In this document: in pieces, positions 28,657 to 40,422 of the stretch | Position numbering within the stretch: position 1 is the first letter of the stretch | Layout: each line of letters opens with the position of its first letter | Assembly (NCBI RefSeq): GCF_030384665.1 | Contig: NC_083675.1 | Location: 616,001-680,000 of the forward strand | From: Lodderomyces elongisporus | Lineage: Eukaryota > Ascomycota > Pichiomycetes > Serinales > Debaryomycetaceae | Length of the DNA stretch: 64,000 nt | Direction of reading: 5' to 3' | The notes under the pieces: generated by a model | The model's database searches: none | Told to the model about the DNA's origin: nothing | What the model saw: the letters and a program-made list of their open reading frames with translations, nothing else | Program-made: the position numbers and the translations under genes

Positions 28657-30982
28657 GGTTTAATAAATAATTAAATGAGGAAATGAACAAGTAAAAGAAT
28701 TGAGACACAGGTGATTGTCTTATCTCACAATAGGTGTATTCTTGCTTTGTTTGGGTTGATGCAATTACCACTTACCACTTACCACTATCAACACCAACAC
28801 TAAGACTCTGTAGTTTAGTTACTAGATGAGGATGAACAAGTACAATATTATGGTATATAATGCGGGGACAACAGAAAGAGAGAGTGTGTGAGTGTAAGTA
28901 TTGGGGCAAGGTATGAGAGTAATAATATTATGTAATAACCATATGGTTATTACATAATATACAATGTATAATCAAGAGGAAATCACCACTTTCCTAATCG
29001 AGTCAAAATACGCCAGGCATAAAAAAAAAAGAATGAGAAAACACGGAGAGAAAGAGAGAGAGAGAGAGACTCAGTGTAGCATTTAACAATCTTGCTCTTC
29101 CGAGCTTTCCTCTTTTTTAATACTTTTAATTAGAGATAAGAAGAAGACGTGACTTTCTTTCTTCTCTTTCTCTCTCTTTGATACTTATAAAGAAAAGAAA
29201 AGAAAAGAAAAAAACAAGTAAAGAAAGATTAAAAGCATTTGTTGATGGTGGTGGTATACCAGTATCAAACTGTCATCTCACTTGTATGATTGCGATGTGT
29301 GTGTGTCTGTGTGTATCTTTTACATCCCTTGTTCCTTGTTCCTTTTCGCTTTTCTGCTTCTCCTTGTCTCCACTGTTGGTCTAAATCTTTATAACCGACA
29401 CCCAACCCAAAACTCCAACGTAGTGATTTTTTTTATTTTATTTTTTTTCTTTTTCTTTTTTCTTTGTTATATTTTATATTTAGTTTAGAGGCTACATCTT
29501 CATCAGTGTTAGTATACATATATATTTTTTTTTATTATTTAAAAAAAAATTGTAATGTGGTCGTGTACTTTGCCTATAATGTTTTGCCAAATGAGCTGTC
29601 TTGCACGACCACTAATTTCCCAAAAAAATATAAAAAAATAAAAAATATAAAGGAAGACAAAAAGAGTCATAGAGTGGTTGAATGTAATGTATTATATCAG
29701 TCCACTGGTTTAACAAAGAGGAAAAGAGGAAAACAGGAAAACAGGAAAACAGCAACAACAGCAACAACTTTATATGATACCTAGTAGATTTGTACTCTGT
29801 GACTACTGGCAGTATATACCAGTTAGTGTAAAAGTATTACATTACAAAAGAACTGTAGATTGTTGGTGTGTATATATATATATATGTAAGGTATAACCCT
29901 TTTTAGTTGTTGAAAGAAAAACAACACAAGTGGCAGCTAGAACCAGTTTCAAACATATCCTTGTAAGGGCAACTTCCAATAAAAAAAAAAAAAAGTAAAA
30001 AACATTTGACAGAGAGAGAGAAGGAGAGAGACAAAAGCAAATTAACCAATATATATATGTATATATATATAGTACACACACACTAGTAGACACACTAGTA
30101 CACTGTTAATCATCTCTTAGTATAAACAACAAGCCACCCCTTTTCCCACCTTTTCCCACCTTTTCTTCCTCCACTTTCTTCACAAGGTCCAACAAATTAT
30201 ATATATATTTTTTATTTATTTTTTAGTTGGAACTAGCCAAGTTATCACATCAACTTTTATAATCCAGCTACTTTCACTATTACAACTACCACTACAACTA
30301 CCACTACCACTACTAATTTTATCGATTAAAGCGTAGCATAACATCATCCCTAGTTTTCGCCTCTCCCTCCCCCTTGTTTTTTTTTTTTTTTCTGTCGTCT
30401 ATCACCTGCGATTCGTGTCACCTTTATTTTATTTTTTTATTTTTTATTTTTTATTTTTTTTTTGCTCTTTTGCTTTTTTGCTTTTTTGCTTTTTTGCTTC
30501 TTCTTCTTCCTCTCTCTTTTTTTTTTTTTTTTCTTTTGATCAAAAATTTATAGAACACGTACTACCAGCAACTATATACCGACGCCATCAATCACCAACT
30601 CCTCCCTCCTTCCAATAACTACTAGACAATACCACAGCAGCTCCCTGATCAACCAGAACAAGCACTGCAGTAATTCCGTCACTACAAACAACTATCAAAA
30701 GAAGAAGCGTAGTCCAAATCTGGTATAGCTCTCTAACCAACAATATCTTTGGCACAAGTATAACACAACATATATACAATATATATATATATATACACAA
30801 CATATATATATATACATACAACATATATACATACACATATATATATATATACATACATATATATATACTTATATACTTATTTATACTTACACACGGAAGC
30901 ATAGCACCTACATCCCCACGTCCACCCACAATAATAATAATCACAACAACAACTACAACTATAACATCATCATCAGTATACA
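28657..30982. promoter_or_regulatory. 2.3-kb divergent intergenic VFA1 / GLC7
   Basis: I see no protein gene. It contains a 36-base perfect palindrome at 28925-28960, an AG run (29049-29069), TATA alternations (29870-29885, 30047-30070, 30779-30870), pyrimidine tracts (30123-30180, 30375-30540) and an ACTACCACTACAACT-type triplet region (30283-30315). The last ~700 bases before GLC7 look like a long leader region. Confidence 0.55.
28925..28960. repeat. 36-bp perfect palindrome
   Basis: Left arm 28925-28942 and right arm 28943-28960 are exact reverse complements with no spacer, centred on CCATATGG. The flanking bases 28924 and 28961 no longer pair. It sits 270 bases upstream of VFA1 and 2 kb upstream of GLC7. 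Confidence 0.95.
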
Positions 30983-31984
30983 ATGTCGACGGACCATCAG
31001 GAAGCAGCAGACATAGACTCTATTGTCGACAGATTACTAGAAGTAAGAGGCTCTAGACCCGGTAAACAAGTCACTTTACAAGAACACGAGATTCGTTATC
31101 TCTGTACTAAGGCAAGAGAGATTTTTATCCAGCAACCTATCCTCTTGGAGTTGGAAGCACCAATCAAGATATGTGGAGACATTCACGGTCAGTACTATGA
31201 CTTGTTGCGATTATTCGAATACGGCGGTTTCCCTCCCGAGGCAAACTATCTTTTCCTTGGTGACTATGTCGATAGAGGTAAACAGAGTTTGGAGACTATT
31301 TGTCTCTTGTTGGCCTACAAAATTAAGTATCCCGAAAACTTTTTCATCTTGAGAGGAAACCACGAGTGTGCCTCAATCAACCGTATTTACGGATTCTACG
31401 ACGAGTGTAAGAGAAGATACAATATCAAGTTGTGGAAAACATTCACCGATTGCTTCAATTGCTTGCCCATTGCTGCGATTATCGACGAAAAGATCTTTTG
31501 TATGCACGGAGGCTTGTCGCCAGACTTGAACTCGATGGAACAAATTAGAAGAGTTATGAGACCAACAGATATCCCAGATGTCGGTTTGTTGTGCGACTTG
31601 TTATGGTCTGACCCCGATAAGGACATCACGGGATGGTCTGAAAACGATCGTGGTGTCTCATTCACATTTGGCCCCGATGTCGTATCTCGTTTCTTGCAGA
31701 AGCACGACATGGACTTGATCTGTAGAGCTCACCAGGTTGTTGAGGATGGCTACGAATTTTTCAGCAAAAGACAGTTGGTGACTTTGTTCTCCGCTCCAAA
31801 CTACTGTGGCGAATTCGATAACGCTGGTGCAATGATGTCAGTTGACGAATCCTTATTGTGCTCCTTCCAAATCTTGAAGCCAGCCGACAAGAAACCAAGG
31901 TATCCTACCGGAGGAGCCAATGTTGGGAACAGATCAAGTGGTGCGAACACACCGGGCAGAAAGCAAAAGAAGGCAGGGAAATAA
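30983..31984 (+). CDS. GLC7: Protein phosphatase 1 catalytic subunit
   Basis: Essential type-1 Ser/Thr phosphatase controlling glycogen metabolism, mitosis, mRNA processing and more through regulatory subunits. It has 333 residues, nearly identical over its core to the fungal/animal PP1 family. Metal-binding and catalytic motifs are intact: GDIHGQYYD (about 65), GDYVDRG (about 93) and RGNHE (about 124), plus [14 protein letters not shown] near the C-terminus. The regulatory-subunit-binding core is complete. The tail after KPADKKPR is short and Gly/Ser/Lys-rich. Unlike S. cerevisiae GLC7 there is no intron: the ATG-to-stop frame is continuous. Leu is encoded by TTG, TTA, CTC, CTT and CTA but never CTG, a sign of a CUG-Ser yeast. 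Confidence 0.98.
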   Translation: MSTDHQEAADIDSIVDRLLEVRGSRPGKQVTLQEHEIRYLCTKAREIFIQQPILLELEAPIKICGDIHGQYYDLLRLFEYGGFPPEANYLFLGDYVDRGKQSLETICLLLAYKIKYPENFFILRGNHECASINRIYGFYDECKRRYNIKLWKTFTDCFNCLPIAAIIDEKIFCMHGGLSPDLNSMEQIRRVMRPTDIPDVGLLCDLLWSDPDKDITGWSENDRGVSFTFGPDVVSRFLQKHDMDLICRAHQVVEDGYEFFSKRQLVTLFSAPNYCGEFDNAGAMMSVDESLLCSFQILKPADKKPRYPTGGANVGNRSSGANTPGRKQKKAGK

Positions 31985-32174
31985 ATAATGTTTTTTTTCT
32001 CTTCTTTTTTTTTTTTGGCTTTCAAGAATAGTTTTGTTGTTCCTTCCAACTATTAATTTATTCTCAATCTATGACACAATGAAACATTGCTACAACCATT
32101 TTCAACCACTTTTGTACATTACACATTACACATCTTTATAACCTTTAGCGATTATACACAATCAAATAAACCAA

Positions 32175-32260
32175 ACCTAACCGAGTTCAACCAAATCAAA
32201 CCAAATCAAACCAAATCAAACCAAATCAAATTAAATCAAATTAAATCAAATCAAACTAAG
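32175..32260. repeat. ACCAAATCAA-type minisatellite downstream of GLC7
   Basis: Ten-base units (ACCAAATCAA, then ATTAAATCAA) in tandem, grading into AAGCTAAGCT-type repeats to about 32285. Confidence 0.8.
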
Positions 32261-33397
32261 CTAAGCCAAGATAAGCTAAGCTAAGTCCACACTCCTTTTT
32301 ACATATAAACATTCATTTCATTACACTTGAAGAAATTCAGAATAATTTTGACCTCCCTTTCCAGTCTAGTCGCATAACGTCTGCGCTTGCATTTTAAAGA
32401 ACAAAAAAAAAAAATTTGGCAGAACTTAAAGTACAAAGAATTGTATTTTTTTTTTTTGTCTTTTCTGTTGGACGAATGATCTATAGTGTGGTCCTAATTA
32501 TTGGGTTTCTTTTTTTTTTTCTGTGACATTCTGTATTAGTATCACCGGCATTCTTACGCCAATTGTTATTGTTTTCATCATCATTGTCATCACCATCATC
32601 GGCATGCTGCTAATAGAATTTATGATAAACAAAACAAAGACCATTATCTTTTAAGTTTTTGGATTTGTTTTGCTTTGTTTTTTTATTATTATTATTTTCT
32701 GATTTTCATTTTTATAGGATTATATAAAGTACTAGAGCAAGTAGACAACGACCCTGTATCAAAACAAGAAAAAAAAATAGATGGAGAAGAATACCCTCAT
32801 AGTGGTGTTTTTCACCAAGGAAAAAGATACGAAAAAATGAAATAGCAAAATAGAATGATAAAAAGAGAAAGAACAATGATGACATTTGATTGGTATAAGA
32901 GACAGAAGATATTTTTTAAAAAAAAAGAACACGATAGCGAGAGATTGTGTGTGTGAGGAAAATAATAATACATGTCCAATTTTTATTTAGAACTTAATGA
33001 TTCGGTGGTGAAAGTTGTTGCTGCTGCTGCTGCTGCTGCTGTGATTTTAAAGATGGTACTAGTGTTGGTGCAAGAATAAATAGTGTAGCGATTTTAACCA
33101 AGAACAAACAAGAGAATGAAAAATAGCCAAACAAAAGAAAAGAAGAGAGAGAGATCGAGTTTAGAGTAAGAAATGCGCTATTGATGGAGGAATGATTGAT
33201 GAAAGAAGATATTTTTTTTTATATATACATTAGTTTTTACCAGAGTTAATTTTCATGTTTTGACTGTTTGGCATGTATAAGTTTCAAGAGATTTTAGATC
33301 TATATAAAAGATGGGGAAGTGTTTTTTTTTAGTATATTGTTTAGGCCATACAGTTATTTTTTTATATTCGTATATACATATATACATATATACATAT

Positions 33398-33428
<31 letters not shown>

Positions 33429-33920
33429 AATTTGTGCTTTCCCCATTATTTTGTTTATGTAAACGAGCTCTACCTTTTGTATTTTTGCAGTCACGCCAAT
33501 GGATCGTTTCAACTGTTTGTGGGTTCATATTTTTTTTTTTATGATTCCATGTGTCTCCTTGAGTATTGTACATATTGTACCAGGAGAGCTGGATGCATGC
33601 AATATGATGGCACAATAAACCCTTGTGACAGTTTATAAACATCGGTGTTTTTATCAGAAACTAATTAATTAAAAAAAGTGTAGGGGGTATTGGGCTCAAC
33701 TTGGAGGTTGACCGGTTCTATATTGGTTCATTAGCTCTACATCTACATACCACACAACCAGAAACGTGGTTGACGTAAATGCATTCTTTATAGAGAACCC
33801 AAAGTAGTACAGATTATTGATCCCATACGCTGATTCTTTGTATACGAGAACGAAGCATGCAAGAGATTTCAATGGATTTATATAGACAATACAACTCAAC
33901 GTCAAATACTAGCATCGCAA

Positions 33921-33926
33921 CACGTG
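33921..33926. promoter_or_regulatory. CACGTG box upstream of RPS27
   Basis: CACGTG, a Cbf1-type site, 277 bases upstream of the Tbf1-type palindrome and about 490 bases upstream of the RPS27 ATG. Cbf1 accompanies Tbf1 at Candida ribosomal-protein promoters. Confidence 0.45.
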
Positions 33927-34202
33927 TAAGAATGAACACAGTACTACAGAATCAAACCACGTAACGACAACAAAAAACTATACCTACGACAAAGACTACT
34001 GGAATAGTTGGATAAATTTTTGATAATGGACAAGATGACCTAAAATACCTCTCTTTTTTGTCGGCAACCATTTCAGCAATGCTGGAGTGTTGGAGTGGTA
34101 GATTGTTTAAATAATATTTGTAGTGGTGTGCGTGGTGGTTGTGGTTGTGGTTGTGGTGGGTGTTGGGGGGGTGCTACTAGTAAAAGAACGCTACCATGCG
34201 TG

Positions 34203-34220
34203 TTAGGGCAAAAGCCCTAA
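34203..34220. promoter_or_regulatory. Tbf1-type palindrome TTAGGGCAAAAGCCCTAA
   Basis: A perfect inverted repeat TTAGGGC-AAAA-GCCCTAA, 198 bases upstream of the RPS27 ATG. Tbf1 binds TTAGGG-like half sites, and in Candida albicans it replaces Rap1 as the main ribosomal-protein gene regulator through a palindromic AGGGC...GCCCT motif. Spacing and palindromy make chance unlikely. Confidence 0.8.
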
Positions 34221-34417
34221 TGGATTGCCCCCCGCAGCAGCAGAGAGTGCGTGATTGTGGGTGTGGTTGTGGTTGTGGTGCCTCCCCTCACACGCTGGAT
34301 TTTTTTTTTTCTTCTTCTCAGTAAGTCTCGTAATGAAAAATTAACAAAAGAAAGGGGCCTGAAAGAACACGCTTACCTAGGACGTAGTACACCTTTACAA
34401 GAAGACAAGACAGCACA

Positions 34418-35512
34418 ATGGTATGTCCCTTCAAGAAGAATATAGCACAGTATCGACGGCTGTGTGATGGACAATAGAGATAACGTTGGAAGAGATAGAA
34501 GGATTGATTATTAGTCATTGATAACTGATGACCATGAAAGGATAGAAAGAAACCCTCATTTAAGAAGCAAACACTTTTTTTTTGACGATAGAGATATGGA
34601 TAGCATTGACAGTAAAAAGAATCAGACCCCAATCACGTTTGATAGAAGACTATGAAATTAAAATATTGAATAGAAATCAACTTGTGCAAAAAGAACGAAA
34701 AAGTTATTGCCATTAACCAATTATGGATTTCAAGCGTTGAGTGTCGAGAGTTGAAGAAAGACATTTATTTGATTCACTGCTTTCTATGCATATATATATA
34801 TATATATATATACTGTGGAACATGCAAAGAGTTTGCAAATAGATCAAACATGGGAGTGTTTTTTTTTGTCATGAGATTCAGGAGTATTCTATGCTTTGGC
34901 AAAATCTACCATGCTTATACTGCAAATTGACCGGCTTCTTCACCTCCTTGTCTAGGACTGGAGCTCCTTTCTTGACTGATTTAACCGTCAAGCAAAGTTG
35001 ATTTGGTTTCACAAGGAGTTGGGAGCTAATGAATGCATTTTATGTCGAAAGCCAGGTGTCAAGTTGTAAGCTTTCATTTGCACGTGCATGGCTATACTTG
35101 TTATTGTCTGCATCCTCGTCATCGTCATTGTCATTGTCCTTGCTTTTATATCTTTTCTTTCATCTTTTCGTTATCTTTGGTCTTATCTCATTATGGCTTT
35201 TTTTGCCTTTTTATTATTTCAAAAGTAAACCATGATTACTAACAAGTGATTTTCTTTTCTCTATAGGTTTTAGTTCAAGATTTATTGCACCCATCCCCAG
35301 CTACTGAGGCTCACCAACATAAATTGAAGTTGCTTGTTCAACAACCAAGATCCTTCTTCATGGATGTTAAATGTCAAGGATGTCTTAACATCACCACTGT
35401 TTTCTCACACGCCCAAACCGCTGTCACTTGTGATTCCTGTTCAACTGTGTTGTGTACCCCAACCGGTGGTAAGGCTAAGTTGACTGAGGGTTGTTCTTTC
35501 AGAAGAAAGTAA
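34418..35512 (+). CDS. RPS27: 40S ribosomal protein S27 (eS27), intron right after the start codon
   Basis: Small-subunit protein with a zinc-binding C4 motif. Exon 1 is only ATG (34418-34420), followed directly by GTATGT. TACTAAC lies at 35237-35243 and TATAG ends at 35266. Exon 2 (35267-35512) reads VLVQDLLHP to SFRRK. The spliced product is 82 residues, the standard length, with zinc ligands in CQGC and CDSC. The ATG|intron position is the same as in S. cerevisiae RPS27A. The promoter carries a Tbf1-type palindrome and CACGTG box. In S. cerevisiae RPS27A (YKL156W) lies near SRP102 (YKL154W), which is also in this window. Confidence 0.96.
34421..35266 (+). other. RPS27 intron
   Basis: 846 bases with consensus GTATGT, TACTAAC and TAG, which is long for a yeast. 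It includes an AT alternation at 34791-34812. I found no convincing snoRNA inside. Confidence 0.92.
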
Positions 35513-36208
35513 ATGTGCAGTTTTTTTTTTGTTTTCCAATTTTTGAATTAATGGAAAGAGAGGAAAGGTTAGAAAGAGTTGTAAGCAATGATAGAAGATG
35601 GTTTCAAAATGCACATAGACTTTGAATGGTGAATGAAGAAGTTGAGAGGAGAAAAAGAATAAGAGCGGCTTGATGTTGTAGCATATAAATGTCCATACTT
35701 TTTTTTCGAAAAGCAAAAGGAATGCCTTTTAGTATAGAAAGTTTGGAAAAAATGAAAGCAGGAACTTGCAAAAGTTTTTGAATTTAATATACATTATATT
35801 TTTGTATTGAACTCGATCATATACTGATGTAGTGAATGTTTTTTCTTTTTTTCTTTCTTTGTTTCGTTTTGTTTTGCTTTGTCTTGTCTTGTTTTGTTTA
35901 CTTTCTTTTTTTTGATTTCTTGGACCGTAATGCTTTTGAACCAACATGTTTTTTATGCAATGTATTAGAGCCAGGTATTAGTACAATAATTGTAGTGTAC
36001 GTTCCTCAACAAGTACGATGGAATACAAATACCAAACAAAGTGATTGTAAAACTGCATTGGACGAGGCTGAGAAAAACAAAATAACAAAATAACAAAATA
36101 AATTAAGAAAATTGAAAAATGAGATAATAAGAAAATTAGAAAATAGAAAAACAAAAGAATGTGTACATACCTGTAACTACTTGTGCATACATACCTCCAT
36201 CACCCCTC
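35513..36208. other. Convergent intergenic RPS27-AAT2
   Basis: 3' regions of two convergent genes. Contains T-tracts and a TTTTGTTTTG/TTGTCTTG pentamer-like run (35862-35900). No gene seen. Confidence 0.6.
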
Positions 36209-37471
36209 TTACAATTTGGAAGAGTCGGTGTTTCTAACAACTTCATCGATGGCATTTGCAACCTTATTGACATTGCCGTCGTTCAATCCGGCAACCGAGG
36301 CTCTTCCGCTACTTACAAGGTAGACACCGTGTTTCTTTTCCAATCTTTCAACTTGCGAAGGTGTTAACCCTGTGAAGGAAAACATACCAGTTTGGTCAGT
36401 GATGTGGTTCCAAGTTCCTGGAGTTCCCAAACTTTCCAACTTCTTTCTCAAGGTTTGCCTCATCTTGATGATTCTCGACGACATGGTTTTCAAGTCCTCT
36501 TTCCACTGCTTATAGAGCTCTGGGTCATGCAAGATTGTTGACACAATCTTGGATCCGTACGCTGGAGGGTTTGAGATTTCGCAACGAATGATGAGGTTCA
36601 ATTGTGATTTTATGGCTCTGGCAAAGGCTGGGTCCTCTTGTGGGAGGATAACGTGAATCGCGCCAACTCTTTCACCGTACATACCGACATTCTTGGCAAA
36701 AGATTGGCAAATGATAATTGGTGTTTGGGTAATCAATTGATCATTGATGGCTTTACGAATAGGGTAAGCATCTTTTTCCAAGTCTCCACTGGCAAAGCCC
36801 TGGTAAGCAGAGTCAAAGATGATAAAGTGCTTCTTTTTGTCCAACTCCTTCAAGATTTGGTCCCATTGGTTCTGAGTTGGGTCCAAGCCGGTTGGATTGT
36901 GAGCACAAGCATGTAAAAGAAAGATGGAGCCCTCTTTGGCCTCCTTTATAGTGTTGAGGAAGCCTTGCAAGTTCAATGATTTGGTATCGTTGTTCCAGTA
37001 TGGGTAGTACTTGACAATCAATCCCAAAGATTCAAATACTTGTTTGTGGTTGGCCCAGGTGGGCTGTGACAAGTATATAGTGGGGTTTGGTCCGTTTCCA
37101 GTGTAGAATCTCTTCAAAAAAGCACCGGCCAAGTGCAACGCACCGGTACCACTCAACGATTGCTGCGATACAATTCTTCCGTTGTTTGAGACGACTGGAG
37201 AGTCTTCGCCCAACAATACTTTAGCCGCACTGGTAAAGAATGGTTCGAATCCACTAATACTGAGGTACTCGTGGTTGTAGTCTGGCGAATTGACCAACTT
37301 TGACTCGGCCTTTTTCACAGCTGGCAAGATCCATGGCTTACCGTTGTTGTCTCTGTATGCTCCAATACCCAAATCGACTTTATCCAGACGTTTGTCTTGC
37401 ACGTATCTTGCTTTCAAGCCAAACAATGGATCTGGAGGTAATTCCTTAACGTTTGTGAATAATTGCGACAT
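36209..37471 (-). CDS. AAT2: Aspartate aminotransferase with peroxisomal SKL terminus
   Basis: PLP enzyme interconverting aspartate/2-oxoglutarate and oxaloacetate/glutamate (EC 2.6.1.1). It has 420 residues, full length, beginning MSQLFTNVKELPPDPLFGLK without a mitochondrial presequence, so it belongs to the cytosolic/peroxisomal type. Landmarks: VDLGIGAYRD, SLSGTGALHLAG, PTWANHKQVF, LLHACAHNPTG, FDSAYQGFASG, the PLP lysine in QSFAKNVGMYGERVG (Lys260), and FSFTGLT. The last residues are SSKL, a classic type-1 peroxisomal signal; S. cerevisiae Aat2 ends in a related tripeptide and goes to peroxisomes on oleate. It is divergent from ARO2, with a 2.95-kb gap. Confidence 0.95.
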   Translation of the reverse strand: MSQLFTNVKELPPDPLFGLKARYVQDKRLDKVDLGIGAYRDNNGKPWILPAVKKAESKLVNSPDYNHEYLSISGFEPFFTSAAKVLLGEDSPVVSNNGRIVSQQSLSGTGALHLAGAFLKRFYTGNGPNPTIYLSQPTWANHKQVFESLGLIVKYYPYWNNDTKSLNLQGFLNTIKEAKEGSIFLLHACAHNPTGLDPTQNQWDQILKELDKKKHFIIFDSAYQGFASGDLEKDAYPIRKAINDQLITQTPIIICQSFAKNVGMYGERVGAIHVILPQEDPAFARAIKSQLNLIIRCEISNPPAYGSKIVSTILHDPELYKQWKEDLKTMSSRIIKMRQTLRKKLESLGTPGTWNHITDQTGMFSFTGLTPSQVERLEKKHGVYLVSSGRASVAGLNDGNVNKVANAIDEVVRNTDSSKL

Positions 37472-37574
37472 TGTTATATATGTTTGTATCTAGGGGGCTT
37501 TATAGAGAGCTTCTGGTGTACTGGTTTACCAAAAGAAGAAGAAAAAAATTAACAACAACAATAATAATAATATT

Positions 37575-37608
<34 letters not shown>

Positions 37609-38397
37609 GAATGAAAAACTAAATGTTGAAGGTGGAATTGCAGATGGCAAAAAACAGTTGGATGTTAAAGGGGAAGGAATTGTAGGTAGGGCTGGATGGG
37701 AAATAAGGAGGTTATTAGTCGTTGCAAAGAAAAGTTTATGGAGAGAACGAGGGGTGGGGGGGGGGGGGATAAACCACCAGATATATACAATCCATCAAGG
37801 ACAAGAAAGGAGGGGTACACAACTACGGCAAAAAAAAAATAAAATAAAAATAAAAAAAATAAAAAAAGAAAGAAAACTTGCGAGGGAGTGTGAGGGAAAT
37901 AAAAAATGTCAAAAAACTGTTGATAATCCTTCTATCCGAGTGCCGAAGATACCAGGAAAGCAAACCACAAACCACAAACCACAATACCTTTGTACTTTCC
38001 TCCTATCTCCCCACCTTTTTGTCCTGTGATGTGGAGAGAGAGATAGTGCGAAAATCACACGCCACAAGCATCCACCACCCCTTGCTTCCTCTTACTCTTT
38101 ACATTCTCTCTTTCCTCAAGTCGCTTCCTCCACTCCACACCCCCTCACTATGTGTGTGCGTGTGTATGTCTCTTTCTATCTCTCTCTATCTCTCTTTATC
38201 TTTTTCACACATTATTAGCAAGTCGGCAGTAAAAAATAAAATAAAAAATTGAAAAGATCTAGAGAGACACCAATATAAAAACGAGCAAATAATAGAGGGA
38301 GCAAAAGAAAGTGATGACGATGTAGATGTAGATGTGGAGTATATGGTGTCTAGTCTCCTTTGCTAATTGTAAAAATTGGTTTTATTCCACTCACACA

Positions 38398-38516
<119 letters not shown>

Positions 38517-40217
38517 GACATATTCTATTGTCTTGTGATTGTAAGAATGTTTCTTATTTGGCTGTTGTAGTCAACTAGCTTAGCTCTGCTTAGATCTGCT
38601 CCTAGTAAATTCTTCCGTTGGTAGCCGCTGTAGGGAGATATGGGGAGAGGAACAACTTCGGAAGAAAGGATAAAATATCGGAGAGATTCAAGATTTCCCC
38701 TTTGTGTACACGAACACACACACACACACAGAGAGAGACAGAGACACTTTGTACCCCCCTTCCCCTCATTGCAATGTATATTCGCTCTATGTATATATTT
38801 TTTTTTATTTTTTTATTTTTTTTTTTTTTACTCTTTATTACTTCACGCTCACACCTTAACTCCATTGGCATATTACACCACTTGAACAAGAGACTCAATC
38901 AGCCAAAAAACAAACATCAAATACCACCCACTGAAATGTAGATGCTGATTATTTATTTTGTTTTGGTTTGTTTTGTTTTGGATTTTACTTCCACTCTTTA
39001 CAATTGCAAGCACACCGCACTGAGCAGCACAGCAAAAGAAGTGTAGGATTAGTCTTTAAGTTTGTAGTTTGTAGTTTGTAGCTTGCAGCTGTTTCCTTAT
39101 GCTCTTTTCTCTCTCTTCTTTTTTCCTTTTCTTTGTTTTGACTAATTATTTAAACAGAGTAAGATCATTGACAAGCACACTGGGATAGAGACGTTGGATT
39201 CAGCGCACCTGAACTCTTTTACATAAACTTAACGGATAAATCTAACAATTGGGAGACATCAAGGCACTTTTTTGTAGCATCTGGCTGGCTAGCCTAGACC
39301 CTTGTGGCGTATTATCTTACACTTTTCAACCAACTCATTGATACTCCGTATCTTACTTAATTCTTATTCAAAAAGACAAAAGATAATAGTCAAGTTTACC
39401 CTCGTTCCATTTACAATGACTACAGACAAATTGAGGCGCGTTAAAAGTGCTTCCAAGCATCTAGTTTCAAGTTCCAATAATCTTTTAACTTATTTTTCCT
39501 TCCTTCTTTCTTTCCATTTTTCTCTTTTTTTAAAAAAAAAAGAATAGCAGATGTTGAAAGTGGTTTCTGTAAACTTTGTTACACTCCAAAAGTCTTAACC
39601 ATCGGTATCCTACTTTTCACTACACTGTGTTTCTCAATATATATATATACATATGTGTGTGTGTGTGTGTGTGTGGTGTGGTGTGTGTATATACAAGAAG
39701 CACTCTATACTATCTGTTTCAGAGCTTCAAAATTGATTTCTCTTTCTTTTCTACCTTACTTTCCACTTTTTACCTTTTTACGTTTCAGCAACGTTCTGCA
39801 ATATGCTGATTTGCTTTGTTCTTTCTTTGTTGATAAATACAATTCCTAATTGCCATTTGCATTTTCTCTTGTTGAAAAGCGTTTCTCATTATATATCCTC
39901 AATGCAACACACCTATTTTTTTCTTGCTTCTACAAAAAAATGAAATGAAATGAAACAGAGAAGAGAAGCAAAAAAAAAAAAAAAAAAAATGCAGAATCTG
40001 CTCATTGCAATGTCAAGGTTGCAGAATCTGTTTATTCAAGTGTTCGGAAGGGGAGGAGGGGGGGTGATGGGTGGAATAAGAAGCATACTCTGTCTCTTCG
40101 GCACTATACCCTCTGGGATCATTTTCGTGCATTAAGAAAAGCAAAAAAAATATATATATTCATATGTATATACACATATATACACATATATACACATATG
40201 TAATCACGTTATAAAAT

Positions 40218-40224
40218 TGACTCA
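40218..40224. promoter_or_regulatory. Gcn4-type site TGACTCA upstream of ARO2
   Basis: TGACTCA, a perfect Gcn4/AP-1 site, 199 bases upstream of the ARO2 ATG. Aromatic amino acid genes are classic general-control targets, so function and position agree. Confidence 0.6.
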
Positions 40225-40422
40225 CAACCGCGCGAACAAAAAAAAATTTGGAAAAAAAAAAAAAAAAAGAAATGAGACTGTGGGTGGGCAAAAAAGGGAT
40301 TGATGCAAGTAAATATTTCCAGAACCAGAAATTTTTCACCTCACTTCCACATTAGTCCAAAACTCTTTTGTACTTAACCTTATTCCCAGTAGATTCTACT
40401 TTCTTTGTTATTAGAAACAAAC

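Larger units (their letters stand above)
31985..34417. other. 2.4-kb intergenic GLC7 - RPS27
   Basis: No gene I can support. It holds a ten-base minisatellite (32175-32260), T-tracts, TATA/CATATATA repeats (33373-33430), a CACGTG box (33921) and the Tbf1-type palindrome (34203). The final ~300 bases before RPS27 are unusually G/GT-rich (GGTTGTGG-type repeats at 34128-34170 and 34255-34280). Confidence 0.55.

Noticed and set aside
30588..30983. 131-codon minus-strand frame upstream of GLC7
   Set aside because: Made of Val, Ile and Tyr runs from triplet and AT repeats; it lies in the GLC7 leader region.
33660..33760. tRNA-like GGTTCTATATTGGTTC stretch
   Set aside because: No acceptor stem, no A-box and no cloverleaf can be drawn. 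I found no tRNA anywhere in the window.
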